Below, one piece after another: positions 53,482 to 62,278 of a DNA stretch of 64,000 bases (positions are counted from its first letter, which is position 1; each line of letters starts with the position of its first letter). The DNA is from an uncultured Planctomycetota bacterium. Its GTDB lineage: Bacteria; Planctomycetota; Planctomycetia; Gemmatales; HRBIN36. Below the pieces are notes generated by a model, which made no database searches, was not told the DNA's origin, and worked only from the letters and a program-made list of their open reading frames with translations. Where the stretch lies: contig CALFAY010000012.1 in NCBI GenBank assembly GCA_937944855.1, positions 44,814 through 108,813 of the forward strand. The letters are read 5' to 3'. The translations under genes and the position numbers were made by a program.

Positions 53482-55272
53482 GTGGCTCCGGCATCAAGAG
53501 TGAACGGGTTCGCAGTTGTGCAGCTGGGTTCTCCCACGCCTGAATTGCTGTTTGAACTGAGCGGCGAAGGGACCGCTTTGGGCTTTCCCCGCGGACCCGG
53601 CCTGTATCTCAACCTGTTCAGTGTGGCTGCGGTCTTCGCCGTTTTCCTGGCCTGGATTCGCGGCTTCGTCTGGATGGACCGCGATGCCCGCCTTCACAAG
53701 CTCAATCGCTATGTCTGGAATCAGTTCGGCCTGGCAGGCTGCATCGCCGGCTTCGTCGTCTTCTGGATCGTGCCCTGGTTCCCCGTCGCTTTTGCTCTGC
53801 TCCTGGTCCTCGCTGGCGGCCCGCTGCTGGCCTATCTTGTCCGTCGCAACGCCGTCGTTCCGGAGGCCGAACGCCTTTTCACAGAACGCCACCTTCGCAG
53901 TTTGATGAACCTGTACTTCAGAACCCGCCTGCGGGTGCCCAGACCGACTTTGACGCATGAAGTCGCCCTGCTCCTCAAGCCCGGCGAGGAGCGGAAAAAC
54001 GGCGAGCCGCCGCGGATTCGGGAGGTGGAAAAGTGTGCGGGCTACGGTCTGGCCCTGCGGCTGCTGTGTGCGGCTTATGACCGAGCTGCTCCGGTGCTCC
54101 TGATCGAACCCTTGCGGGACCAGTCGCGAGTCCGGCTGCGGATCGATGGCGTATTTCAGGAGTACGAGCGGCTGCCTCGACTGCAAGGCGAATTAGCTCT
54201 TCAGGTTTTCAAACGACTCGCCGACTTGCAGGTTGGCGAACGGCGTAAGCCCCAGCGGGGCGCTTTTGCCGTGGAACTGGACGGACGGCGGCTCGATCTG
54301 GAAGTGCAGTCATCCGGCAATTTGGCTGGCGAACGCGTGACGGTTCGACTGCGGGACCGCCACCGCAAGCTGCCCTTCCTCGACGATCTCGATCTCCGCG
54401 AAAACCTGGGCCGTCTGCTCCGCCACCCTCATGGGCTGCTGGTGATCGCTGGTCCACCAGACAGCGGCAAGACCACCCTGGCCTATGCTTGCCTGCATGA
54501 ACTGCTGCGTCAGCAACGTCAGGTCACGACCGTCGAGCCGGACACGGCCTATCATCTCGAACACGCTCAGCAGATCGCTCTGGGTGAAGGCGCTTTCGAA
54601 CAGGAATCGCTTCGTCAACGCCTGCTTGGCTCGGAAGCCCCGGAAGTGCTACTACTCGACATTCCACTCGAAGCAGCGTTGAGTGAACCGATTTACGAGG
54701 CGGCTTCGCACAGTTTGATCCTGCTGGTCGTCGAGGCCGGGGATTTAGCGTCCGGTCTGGATCGGCTGCGGCGAGTAGGGCTGTCCTCCTCCCGGCTGGC
54801 CAAGAAACTGATCGGCGGCGTGGGCACACGGCTGGTCCGTCTGCTGTGCAACGACTGCAAGGTTTATTACAAGCCCAATCCTGAAGTCCTTCATCGGCTC
54901 AATTTGTCCGCAGACCGCGTTGAGCGGCTGGCTCGTCCGCCGGAGGGGCCAGAGCTTGTCCGCGGCGATGGCGAAGCCCCGCTTCCTTGCCCAACATGTC
55001 ACGGAATCGGCTATCGGGGCCGACGGGGTGTGTACGAAGTGCTGGCCATGACGGAACGCCTGCGGGAATCGCTCCGCGACGACCCGGACGAGGAGAGTCT
55101 GCGCCAGATGGCAATTCTGGCCGGCATGAAACCCCTGGAGACCCTTGCTTTAGATCTGGTGATCGCGGGCAAGACTTCCGTGGCGGAGATGCTGGCCATG
55201 TTTCATCGAGACGCGAAGCCCGTGCCTCTGGCCCTGCCGGCCGACAGCAGTCGCATCCCGCAACCGGCTTGA
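53482..55272 (+). CDS. Membrane-anchored, degenerate PilB/GspE-like protein
   Basis: Starting at GTG 53482, the protein has 596 residues. Two or three membrane segments lie near residues 42-63 and 80-120, which is unusual for this cytoplasmic ATPase family. The C-terminal part aligns with PilB/GspE: Walker A GPPDSGKTT (324-332) is kept, and the tetracysteine zinc site (LCNDC...PCPTCHGIGYRGRRGVYE) is complete. But the Asp box reads VEPDTAY instead of VEDPVEY, the GEIRD Walker B reads LDIPLE, and the His box reads LLVVEAGD. It is thus probably not an active hydrolase, but a pseudo-ATPase partner of the pilus machine. It starts 28 bp after pilT. Confidence 0.85.
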   Translation: MAPASRVNGFAVVQLGSPTPELLFELSGEGTALGFPRGPGLYLNLFSVAAVFAVFLAWIRGFVWMDRDARLHKLNRYVWNQFGLAGCIAGFVVFWIVPWFPVAFALLLVLAGGPLLAYLVRRNAVVPEAERLFTERHLRSLMNLYFRTRLRVPRPTLTHEVALLLKPGEERKNGEPPRIREVEKCAGYGLALRLLCAAYDRAAPVLLIEPLRDQSRVRLRIDGVFQEYERLPRLQGELALQVFKRLADLQVGERRKPQRGAFAVELDGRRLDLEVQSSGNLAGERVTVRLRDRHRKLPFLDDLDLRENLGRLLRHPHGLLVIAGPPDSGKTTLAYACLHELLRQQRQVTTVEPDTAYHLEHAQQIALGEGAFEQESLRQRLLGSEAPEVLLLDIPLEAALSEPIYEAASHSLILLVVEAGDLASGLDRLRRVGLSSSRLAKKLIGGVGTRLVRLLCNDCKVYYKPNPEVLHRLNLSADRVERLARPPEGPELVRGDGEAPLPCPTCHGIGYRGRRGVYEVLAMTERLRESLRDDPDEESLRQMAILAGMKPLETLALDLVIAGKTSVAEMLAMFHRDAKPVPLALPADSSRIPQPA

Positions 55273-55287
55273 GCCTGGGAAAGGCAC

Positions 55288-55989
55288 ATGGAGTATCCAC
55301 CGATTCTTGAACTGTTGACCATGGCCTGGATGCTGGGTCTGGGAGTGCTCCAGCTGCGGGAAGGGGTCTTGCGGGCCTGGTTGCTGTTCATCAACGTGTT
55401 TTTCGCGGGGTTGCTGGCGTTTGATTGGTTTGAGCCGACAGCACGCGCTGTGGCACTGCTGGGGCCGGGCTGGGACCTGTTCGCCGACGCCGTGGCGATG
55501 TCCGGGCTGTTCTGCGTTGTGCTCCTGAGCCTGCGGGCGATCACCGGACGCTTGATCGGTGGGGAACCCGCGTTGCCGTGGCTGGTGCGACGAGCCGGCG
55601 GATTCGGGCTGGGTGCGGCAACGGGCTATGTCACGGCCGGGATCGTCCTGTGCATGGTGCAGACGCTGCCGCTCCCGGAACGGTTTCTGGGATACGACCC
55701 GGAACACGGCCTCGGCCTCGGCGCGCCTGATCGGGTTTGGCTGGCGACGGTGCATCGAGCCAGTGGAGTTGTCTTCGACCGGCCCCGGGGACAAACCCGC
55801 TGGTTTGATGCGGATGGCAGCTTCATTGTCCGCTACGCCCGTTATCGCCGACGGGCGACCGACGGGACTGGCAAGCCGAATCGTGGAGAATTTCCCATGA
55901 TTCTTGAGGTCCAGCCCGCGCACGGCTCATGCGAACGCTCGACGACTTCCGAACCACTTCCTCCCCAGCCGAGGTCGGCTAACCGTTAA
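55288..55989 (+). CDS. CvpA-like membrane protein
   Basis: The 233-residue protein has four to five membrane segments in the first 140 residues, with the layout LLTMAWMLGLGVLQLREGVLR near the start and GLGAATGYVTAGIVLC near residue 110. These match the CvpA/colicin V production family, whose role in Gram-negative bacteria is linked to the envelope and microcin export. A hydrophilic tail of about 80 residues follows. It starts 15 bp after the PilB-like gene, and its last 11 bases overlap the 3' end of glyS on the other strand. Confidence 0.72.
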   Translation: MEYPPILELLTMAWMLGLGVLQLREGVLRAWLLFINVFFAGLLAFDWFEPTARAVALLGPGWDLFADAVAMSGLFCVVLLSLRAITGRLIGGEPALPWLVRRAGGFGLGAATGYVTAGIVLCMVQTLPLPERFLGYDPEHGLGLGAPDRVWLATVHRASGVVFDRPRGQTRWFDADGSFIVRYARYRRRATDGTGKPNRGEFPMILEVQPAHGSCERSTTSEPLPPQPRSANR

Positions 55990-57640
55990 TCCGCTTCCGC
56001 AATTCTTCCGAGGCCGCGGCCATCGGGATGCGGACCTGGACACAGTCGTCGCGGTTCCGCAGCGTAACGGTGCCGTCTTCAGCGGTTTGGCCGTCGATTG
56101 TGAGGCAGAAGGGCGTGCCGATCTCGTCCTGCCGTCGGTAGCGTCGGCCGATGGCTCCGCTGTCGTCGTAGAACACCGGAAACTCGCGCTTCAACTGACG
56201 GTACAGGGCCAGGGCCTGTTCAGGCATGCGGTCCTTATTGACCAGGGGCAGCACCGCGGCCTTGATCGGAGCAAGCCGTGGATGGAAGCGCATCACCACC
56301 CGTTTCTCGCCGCCGATCTCGTCCTCGTCATAGGCTTCGCACAGGACAGCCAAGGTGAAGCGGTCGGCCCCGGCGGACGGTTCGATGACGTGGGGGACGA
56401 ACTGATACTTCTCGATCTGTTCCTTCGACGGACCGGATTTGAGCCATTCCTTGAACGAGGTGAAGCCCAGGGCTGATTTCTCCCGCTCCCAGGCCGCTTC
56501 ATCGAAGTATGTCAGGTCTTTTCCGCTGTAGTGCTGGTGTTGCGAGAGGTCGAAGCAGCCGCGATGCGCCACTCCCTCGAGTTCCTGCGGTTCGTTGGAG
56601 AAGGGGAACAGATATTCGATGTCGGTCGTGCCGATGGAGTAGTGGGCCAATTCGTCCTTGCCTTGCTCTCGCGGTCTGAGCCGTTCTGAGCGGATGCCCA
56701 ACCGGGTGTACCACTCTATCCGCACGTCCCGCCAGTAGCGATACCACTTCATCGAGTCGGCGGGCTGGCAGAAGAACTCGATTTCCATCTGCTCGAACTC
56801 TCGGCTGCGGAAAGTGAAGTTCCGCGGGTTGATCTCGTTGCGGAAGGCCTTACCGATCTGGGCGATGCCAAAAGGCAGCTTGACCCGCGAGGAGTCCAGC
56901 ACGTTCTTGAAATTGACGAAGATTCCCTGGGCGGTTTCGGGGCGCAGATACGCCACCGCGGATGCGTCTTCCAACGCGCCGACGAAAGTTTTGAACATCA
57001 GATTGAAGCTGCGTGGCTCGGTCAAGTCGCCTTCGCCGCAGGCTGGGCATTTCCGCGGCCAGGTCGCCGGGGCCTGCGGCAGGGGGAAGAGCAACCGGAT
57101 CGGCTTGTGCTTGAAGGCCTTTTGCTGAGTTTTGGAAAGCGTATGGCGTTCGGCTTCGTCCCGGCCGTCGGCTTCCAGGGGCACCACCAGCTTCGGCTGT
57201 GCGACCCGGTGGAGGAGCGAGGCGGGGTCCGGAGCCGAAGCCGAGCGGAGTTGTTCGACCGCGAGGAGCAGATCGGCCTCGCCGACTCCCTCGACATCAA
57301 GGTAGGCGGCCAACCAGACCTTATCGGCACGGAAGCGTTTCCGGCACTTCTTGCAATCCACCATCGGATCGGCGAAGCCGCTGACGTGTCCGCTCGCCTC
57401 CCAGACCCGGGGGTTCATAATGATGGCACAATCGACGCCGAGGATGACGACTTCCTCGCCGTCAGGACCCGGCGGCGGATTGCCTACCATGTCCTGCCAC
57501 CAGGCTTGCTTGATGTTATTCTTCAGTTCCACGCCCAGAGGACCGTAGTCCCAAAAGCCGTTCAGACCGCCGTAAATCTCGCTCGACGGAAAAATGAATC
57601 CCCGCCTTTTGCACAGGGAGACGATCTTTTCCATATCCAT
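55979..57640 (-). CDS. glyS: Glycyl-tRNA synthetase, dimeric (archaeal/eukaryal-type) form
   Basis: GlyRS charges tRNA-Gly. I place the start at ATG 57640 (MDMEKIV), with GAGGAG nine bases upstream, for 553 residues. It is a class II enzyme: GLNGFWDYGPLGVELKN is motif 1, FRNEINPRNFTFRSREFEQ is motif 2 and the RFTLAVL...R region near the C-terminus is motif 3. Two Cys-x2-Cys pairs (96-99 and 198-201) bind zinc. The segment between them, about 95 residues, is longer than in most bacterial forms. The 3' ends of glyS and the CvpA-like gene overlap by 11 bp. Confidence 0.93.
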   Translation of the reverse strand: MDMEKIVSLCKRRGFIFPSSEIYGGLNGFWDYGPLGVELKNNIKQAWWQDMVGNPPPGPDGEEVVILGVDCAIIMNPRVWEASGHVSGFADPMVDCKKCRKRFRADKVWLAAYLDVEGVGEADLLLAVEQLRSASAPDPASLLHRVAQPKLVVPLEADGRDEAERHTLSKTQQKAFKHKPIRLLFPLPQAPATWPRKCPACGEGDLTEPRSFNLMFKTFVGALEDASAVAYLRPETAQGIFVNFKNVLDSSRVKLPFGIAQIGKAFRNEINPRNFTFRSREFEQMEIEFFCQPADSMKWYRYWRDVRIEWYTRLGIRSERLRPREQGKDELAHYSIGTTDIEYLFPFSNEPQELEGVAHRGCFDLSQHQHYSGKDLTYFDEAAWEREKSALGFTSFKEWLKSGPSKEQIEKYQFVPHVIEPSAGADRFTLAVLCEAYDEDEIGGEKRVVMRFHPRLAPIKAAVLPLVNKDRMPEQALALYRQLKREFPVFYDDSGAIGRRYRRQDEIGTPFCLTIDGQTAEDGTVTLRNRDDCVQVRIPMAAASEELRKRING

Positions 57641-57777
57641 CAGTAGATTCTCCTCGAGGTGGCATCCCGTCGCGTCGTGAACCCGCGGGCGGAATCTCGC
57701 CTGAGCACGGCTATGATACGGAGAATCCTTTCCTGGCGAAGTTGGAGGAGCGGTATCGGCGGGCTGGAGGCATCGGC

Positions 57778-57993
57778 CTACGACGGCAGACGACAGCAGC
57801 CCGGGCCGCAAGGCGGCAGGTCGGTCGGACGCGCCGCGTGTGCTGTCGAACCCACCAGGGGGATGCCCGGCAGGCTCAGCTTGCGTTCCGTCTCCCGACT
57901 GAGGCACTCGGGGCATTCGGCCTGCTCATCGTGGCGCACCAGGGCTTCAAACTCACGTTGACAGGTTCGACAGATGAATTCGTACAACGGCAT
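57778..57993 (-). CDS. FmdB-type zinc-ribbon protein
   Basis: The 71-residue protein begins MPLYEFICRTCQREFEAL and has two Cys-x2-Cys pairs (residues 8-11 and 27-30) that bind zinc, which is the standard form of the FmdB family. Members were first linked to regulation of formamidase genes but are widespread and poorly understood; some act as translation- or transcription-related adaptors. The tail is rich in Pro, Cys and Gly. It lies 15 bp downstream of the rhomboid gene on the same strand. Confidence 0.87.
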   Translation of the reverse strand: MPLYEFICRTCQREFEALVRHDEQAECPECLSRETERKLSLPGIPLVGSTAHAARPTDLPPCGPGCCRLPS

Positions 57994-58008
57994 GGTTCAA
58001 CTTCCCAC

Positions 58009-58926
58009 TTACAACAACCGGCGCTTGCGGTACTGTTCGCTGGCTCGGCGAAGGATTTCCCGATCCTCTTCGGTCAGGCTGTCCTTGCCCAGGCGATTGA
58101 GCTTTTCCAGCACCGCGTCGGCCTTGGCTTCGAGTTGTTCGTCAATTACGGGTTCCCGCGGAGCGGCCACCCGGGCCGGTTCCGCTTCGCGGTGGATGCG
58201 CAGGGTGGACCGCGGCTGCCGACTGACCCGCTTCAGCAATGCGGCCAGACCGCCGGTCAAGCGCCAGCCCAGCTTCTGGTAGGCCAATCCGAAGGCGGCT
58301 CCGCCCAGGTGAGCGGCCACGGCAACTCCGGTATGCACCCCGCGGAGAAAGACGAACAGATCGCCGACCACATACAACAGGGCGAAAGCCCACAACGGAA
58401 CGGGCAAAACCCACCACAGCAAAATCGTTTTGTTGGGATAAATCAGGGCGCAGACCACCAGCACGCCCATGATGGCCCCGGACGCTCCCAGGGCCAGGGT
58501 CTGCGGCTGCGGTCCAGGAGCCGACCACAACGCCGTCACGCCCCAAGCCAGATTGCCGACCACGCCCGCCGTCAGGTAAAAGGCCAGAAACTCCCGCGAG
58601 CCGTACAGGTCCTCGATCAGCGGCCCGAAGAACCACAACAAAAGCATGTTGAAAAGAATGTGCCAGATGCTCAACGGGCTGTGCAGAAAACAGGCGGTCG
58701 CCAGCCGCCAGACCTGACCCTGGTAGAACACGTCGCTCGGCTTCATGGCCAGCCATTCGGTGACGGGACCGAAGCCTTCTTCCTGAGCCGGCAGAGTGAC
58801 CAACTGGACCACGAAAACAGCGGCGTTGATGGCGACAAGGATTTTGCACATCCTACCGCTGTCGGCCCACGCTCCCAGAAACGAAGATCGGCCGCCACGC
58901 AGGTACTCTCGATCGTAGATTCCCAT
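58009..58926 (-). CDS. Rhomboid family intramembrane serine protease
   Basis: The 305-residue protein cleaves membrane-spanning substrates. It has six membrane segments, the WHILFNMLLLW loop, the catalytic Ser in GASGAIMG near residue 160 and the partner His in AAHLGGAAFG near 215. A soluble C-terminal extension of about 75 residues (LTEEDREILRRASEQYRKRR) is a helical domain often seen on planctomycete rhomboids. It starts at ATG 58926, after a candidate promoter. The FmdB gene follows. Confidence 0.92.
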   Translation of the reverse strand: MGIYDREYLRGGRSSFLGAWADSGRMCKILVAINAAVFVVQLVTLPAQEEGFGPVTEWLAMKPSDVFYQGQVWRLATACFLHSPLSIWHILFNMLLLWFFGPLIEDLYGSREFLAFYLTAGVVGNLAWGVTALWSAPGPQPQTLALGASGAIMGVLVVCALIYPNKTILLWWVLPVPLWAFALLYVVGDLFVFLRGVHTGVAVAAHLGGAAFGLAYQKLGWRLTGGLAALLKRVSRQPRSTLRIHREAEPARVAAPREPVIDEQLEAKADAVLEKLNRLGKDSLTEEDREILRRASEQYRKRRLL

Positions 58927-58991
58927 GCCGGCTCACCCTGTCACACGACTCTGCCCCTCGGGGCAAAGCCATCTTGCGAATCCTCCTCGGC

Positions 58992-59020
58992 ATTATAAGA
59001 CACGACCGGAGGCCTTCGGA
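58992..59020 (-). promoter_or_regulatory. Candidate promoter of the rhomboid gene
   Basis: On the minus strand a perfect TATAAT -10 box lies at 58997-58992, about 66 bp before the rhomboid start. The -35 region about 18 bases further upstream (TTCCGA at about 59021-59016) is a poor match. It may use an activator or a different sigma factor. Confidence 0.35.
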
Positions 59021-59049
59021 AGACGGGCTTCGGCGGCGGTCCCGGACAG

Positions 59050-61797
59050 TCACTGGGGGCGTTTGGCCTGTAAATAGTAGGCCATCAACTCGGCAAAGGT
59101 CCGCAGGGGTACCTGGCCTTCGAGCGCTTCCTGACTCAGTTTGGGCAGGGGCCGACGCGGACGAGCATCTCGCGGTTTCCCTGCTGGACGGGGTTGCGGC
59201 CTGGCCTCGGCTGCGGGAGCCGCCTCTGCGGTCGCGCCGCTGTGCGGGGCCGCTGAAGGTTCGGCGGGGGGTTCTGGAGCGGCGGCTTGCCGGGCGGGGG
59301 CCTGAGCCGGTGCCGCCTCTCGTCGGCGGGGACGGCGGTACCGACGGGGGCCAGGCTCTGCGGCAATGCTCCGTTCCCCGCTCGCCCTGTGGCGGGCTTC
59401 CGGTCCGCGGGGCGTACCCGGCGGAATCAAGGTCAGCGACACCCTTTTCCTCTCCCCGTCAACGCTCAAGACCCAGACCGTGACGGCATCGCCGACGCAG
59501 ACGATTTCATGGGGATTGCGGACGAAGCGATTGGCCATCTGGCTGATGTGGACCAAAGCGCTTTCACGCAGCCCGATGTCCACAAACGCCCCGAAGTCCA
59601 CGACGTTGACCACCGTCCCCCGCAATTCCTTGCCCGGATGCAGCTCCTCCAGACGAAGTTCCCCACGCTTGGGAAACGGTCGCGGCAGATCATTCCGGGG
59701 ATCGTGCCGCGGCTCGAGCAGAGCGGAAAGGATCTCTTCCAGGGCGTGCAGGCCCAGCTTCAGTTCGTGACAGACCTGCTCTTTGGACAAGGCTTCCAGC
59801 TTGGCTCGCAGGTCCGAATCGGTCACGCCCCGACCCAGGGACTCCCGCGGATAGTGCAGTTGATCCATCAGCCAGCGGGCGGCGGGATAGTGTTCAGGAT
59901 GGATCCAGGTGGCGTCCAGCGGCTCGTCTCCTCCTTCGATCCGCAGAAAACCGGCCGCCTGGCGGAACACTTCCTCCGTGATTCCCGGCACTTGCTTGAG
60001 CTGCTCCCGCGTGCGGAACGGACCGTGCTGCCTGCGGTGCTCGACGATGGACCGGGCTGTCAGCGGATTCAGCCCCGAAACGTAGCGTAACAGCCACACG
60101 GAAGCGCGGTTGACGTCCGCCCCGACCTGGTTGACGCAAGATTCGATCACCTCGGTCAGGGTCTCCTTGAGCCGCTTCTCGCCTCCTTCCAGCGGATACA
60201 GGCCCGGGCCAAGGTGCTGCGGTTCGACTTTCACCCATTCGCTGAGCGGATCCAGCAGGCGTCGTCCCGTGGCGATGGCGCTGCGGATCTCGGGACTCAG
60301 ATCGGGGAACTCTTCCCGGCCGACCGACCCGGCGGCGTAGCGGTGGATGCCCGCCACATTGATCAAGAAATAGCCCAACCCCGGCACTGCGTCCCGGATC
60401 AACCGGACCACCAGTTCTTCGACCGTCCGGATTCCCGGAGCCTGGGCCAGCACCGCAGCCTCGACGCCGTGGCGTCGGACCACCTCGGCCAGCGTCTTGA
60501 CGAAAGTCTCCGCAGCGGGGGCAGGCGAGGCCGGGACCGGAGCCGGGGAGTCCGCCGCATGGCCAGACGCCTCGGGCGGAGGCGACGAGCCGACCGTCTC
60601 CACGCTTCCGGACGCCTGAGGCTGGCCGCCTTCGCTCCGGACCGACTCCTCGGTGGAAGGGGTGAGCGATGCAGCAGACGAAGCAACGCCTGTCTGCACG
60701 GCGAGCCTGGGCTGCTTCTTGCGGGATTCGTAATACCAGATCGTCCCATGCTCCAGGGGCGTGCCGGAAGCGTCGAGCACAGCGAAGGCACACCGGCCTC
60801 GCTCGGCGGGATGCAGGCCGATGACGGCCCCTGCCCGGTGCGGGGGCTGAAGCAACAGCCGTTGCAGATTGCGGGCGAACATCTTGACCGTCTGCTCTTC
60901 GGCCCATTCGCTCAGATGGCGGCGAATCTCGACTTCCAGAGCGGGTAGGATCATCTCCCGGACCGCCCTTTCCAGACACTCCCGCAGCAGGGCAGCCTGC
61001 GGATGATCGGTCACCGTCAGTTTTTCCCAGGCCGCCCGGATGGCCTGGTCCGGGTCGCATTCCAGACGCACCACCACCCGTTTCTCCTTCTCGCCGCGAT
61101 TGAGGGCCAGGAGCCGATGCGGGGGAACGCGGCGAATCGCTTCCGGTTGGGGCAGATGCTTGCGGATCTCCTCGGCCTGGTCGGGCGGAATGCCCTCAGC
61201 CACGCTCGCCGAGATGCGTCCGGTGTCCCAGAAAACGTTGCGTACCGCATCGCGGATATCCGCCGTCTCGGCGATCCGTTCCGCCAGCAAAGCCCGCAAC
61301 CCGTCGAGGACCGTCTCCGGCGTGTCAAGCCCCTTGTCCGGATCCACCATGGTGGGCAGCAGCTCAGCGAGCGGATCGGCCACCGGATCCCGCTGCCAGA
61401 TGGCCTGGGCCAGCGGTTCCAGTCCTTTCTCCCGGGCTGCCGCGGCGGCGTCCGGCTTCTTGGGCTTGAAGGGCAGATAGAGGTCTTCCAGACGGTGCGG
61501 GGAATCGGCGGCAGCGATCGCTTTACGCAGCTCCTCGCTCAGCTTGCCCTGGCCCTGGATGGTCTTGAGGATCGTCTGCTTCCGCTGGGCCAGCCGACGC
61601 TGCTGGGCCAGACGGCGACGGATCGCCCACAGCACCGGCTCCGCCAGGTTGCCGGTCTGATCGCGACGGTAGCGGGCCAGGAACGGCACGCTGTTGCCTT
61701 CCGAAAGCAATCGCGCTACGGTCTCGACCTGGACTTTACGAATCTGCAAGTCCTGAGCGATCCTGCCCAGTTCCCCAGGGAAATGGAAATCTGGCAT
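59050..61797 (-). CDS. tex: Tex family RNA-binding transcription accessory protein
   Basis: Tex binds RNA and DNA and affects transcription and stress survival. Starting at ATG 61797 gives 915 residues. The N-terminal helical domain (FLARYRRDQTGNL near 38-51), the YqgF-like nuclease-fold domain (near 325-460), the HhH motifs and the S1 domain (ELRGTVVNVVDFGAFVDIG near 715-735) are in the usual order. It is about 140-190 residues longer than typical. A Ser/Pro/Ala/Glu-rich insertion lies within the YqgF domain (about 357-432), and a basic Ala/Pro/Arg-rich tail follows S1 (from about 800). The start upstream in the same frame (61836) has no better support. Confidence 0.92.
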   Translation of the reverse strand: MPDFHFPGELGRIAQDLQIRKVQVETVARLLSEGNSVPFLARYRRDQTGNLAEPVLWAIRRRLAQQRRLAQRKQTILKTIQGQGKLSEELRKAIAAADSPHRLEDLYLPFKPKKPDAAAAAREKGLEPLAQAIWQRDPVADPLAELLPTMVDPDKGLDTPETVLDGLRALLAERIAETADIRDAVRNVFWDTGRISASVAEGIPPDQAEEIRKHLPQPEAIRRVPPHRLLALNRGEKEKRVVVRLECDPDQAIRAAWEKLTVTDHPQAALLRECLERAVREMILPALEVEIRRHLSEWAEEQTVKMFARNLQRLLLQPPHRAGAVIGLHPAERGRCAFAVLDASGTPLEHGTIWYYESRKKQPRLAVQTGVASSAASLTPSTEESVRSEGGQPQASGSVETVGSSPPPEASGHAADSPAPVPASPAPAAETFVKTLAEVVRRHGVEAAVLAQAPGIRTVEELVVRLIRDAVPGLGYFLINVAGIHRYAAGSVGREEFPDLSPEIRSAIATGRRLLDPLSEWVKVEPQHLGPGLYPLEGGEKRLKETLTEVIESCVNQVGADVNRASVWLLRYVSGLNPLTARSIVEHRRQHGPFRTREQLKQVPGITEEVFRQAAGFLRIEGGDEPLDATWIHPEHYPAARWLMDQLHYPRESLGRGVTDSDLRAKLEALSKEQVCHELKLGLHALEEILSALLEPRHDPRNDLPRPFPKRGELRLEELHPGKELRGTVVNVVDFGAFVDIGLRESALVHISQMANRFVRNPHEIVCVGDAVTVWVLSVDGERKRVSLTLIPPGTPRGPEARHRASGERSIAAEPGPRRYRRPRRREAAPAQAPARQAAAPEPPAEPSAAPHSGATAEAAPAAEARPQPRPAGKPRDARPRRPLPKLSQEALEGQVPLRTFAELMAYYLQAKRPQ

Positions 61798-62278
61798 GAG
61801 TTGGGTTTTCCCCGAACTGACGGTCCAAAGCAGCACTCAAGATTACCCTGCCCGGCTGAGCGTGCAACCGAAATTCTCCCGGACCCGTCCTCGCCGGGCC
61901 TGCCGGGACGACCGGCGAGGGCCGCCCGCCGATGCAGCCACCATACGACTTCGGCAGCTGGAGGCCCAGGGCACACCTCCTGGGCCGGCCCGCATCTCCG
62001 AAGTCCCCCAAGCCGCCGCACTCTGCCGCGCAAAGACACCGCTTTTAAAGTCCGGTGAAATGCAAACGCTTATACGCAGCGATTAATACATCCCGGCTCA
62101 TCTATTAAACCCGTTGCGCGACTGACCTGGAAGCAGGCAGCCCTCCCGATTAAGGTTCAGAATTCGGCTCCGCAGCTCCCCAGGCCGGACCCCGGGGCGT
62201 TGCGGGTCCCCGCTTTTTTCCCTGCACAACCAGGCAGTCCGCTTCCCTCCCCCGGCAGCTTGCGGAAAAGGGGCTGTG
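61798..62278. other. Intergenic leader between tex and the primase-helicase gene
   Basis: This 481-bp divergent gap holds the tex promoter region and the leader of the primase-helicase gene. The right half is more AT-rich around 62041-62110. The one clear element is the plus-strand terminator at 62187-62219, only 60 bp before the primase-helicase start. I found no tRNA-like sequence or obvious attachment-site repeat. No protein gene is supported. Confidence 0.5.
62187..62219 (+). terminator. Intrinsic terminator with T6 run
   Basis: GGACCC (62187-62192) and GGGTCC (62204-62209) form a six-pair GC stem, followed by CCGC and TTTTTT (62214-62219). This is the classic form of a Rho-independent terminator on the plus strand. 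No protein gene lies upstream on this strand, so it ends an unannotated transcript or acts as an attenuator for the next gene. Confidence 0.65.
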
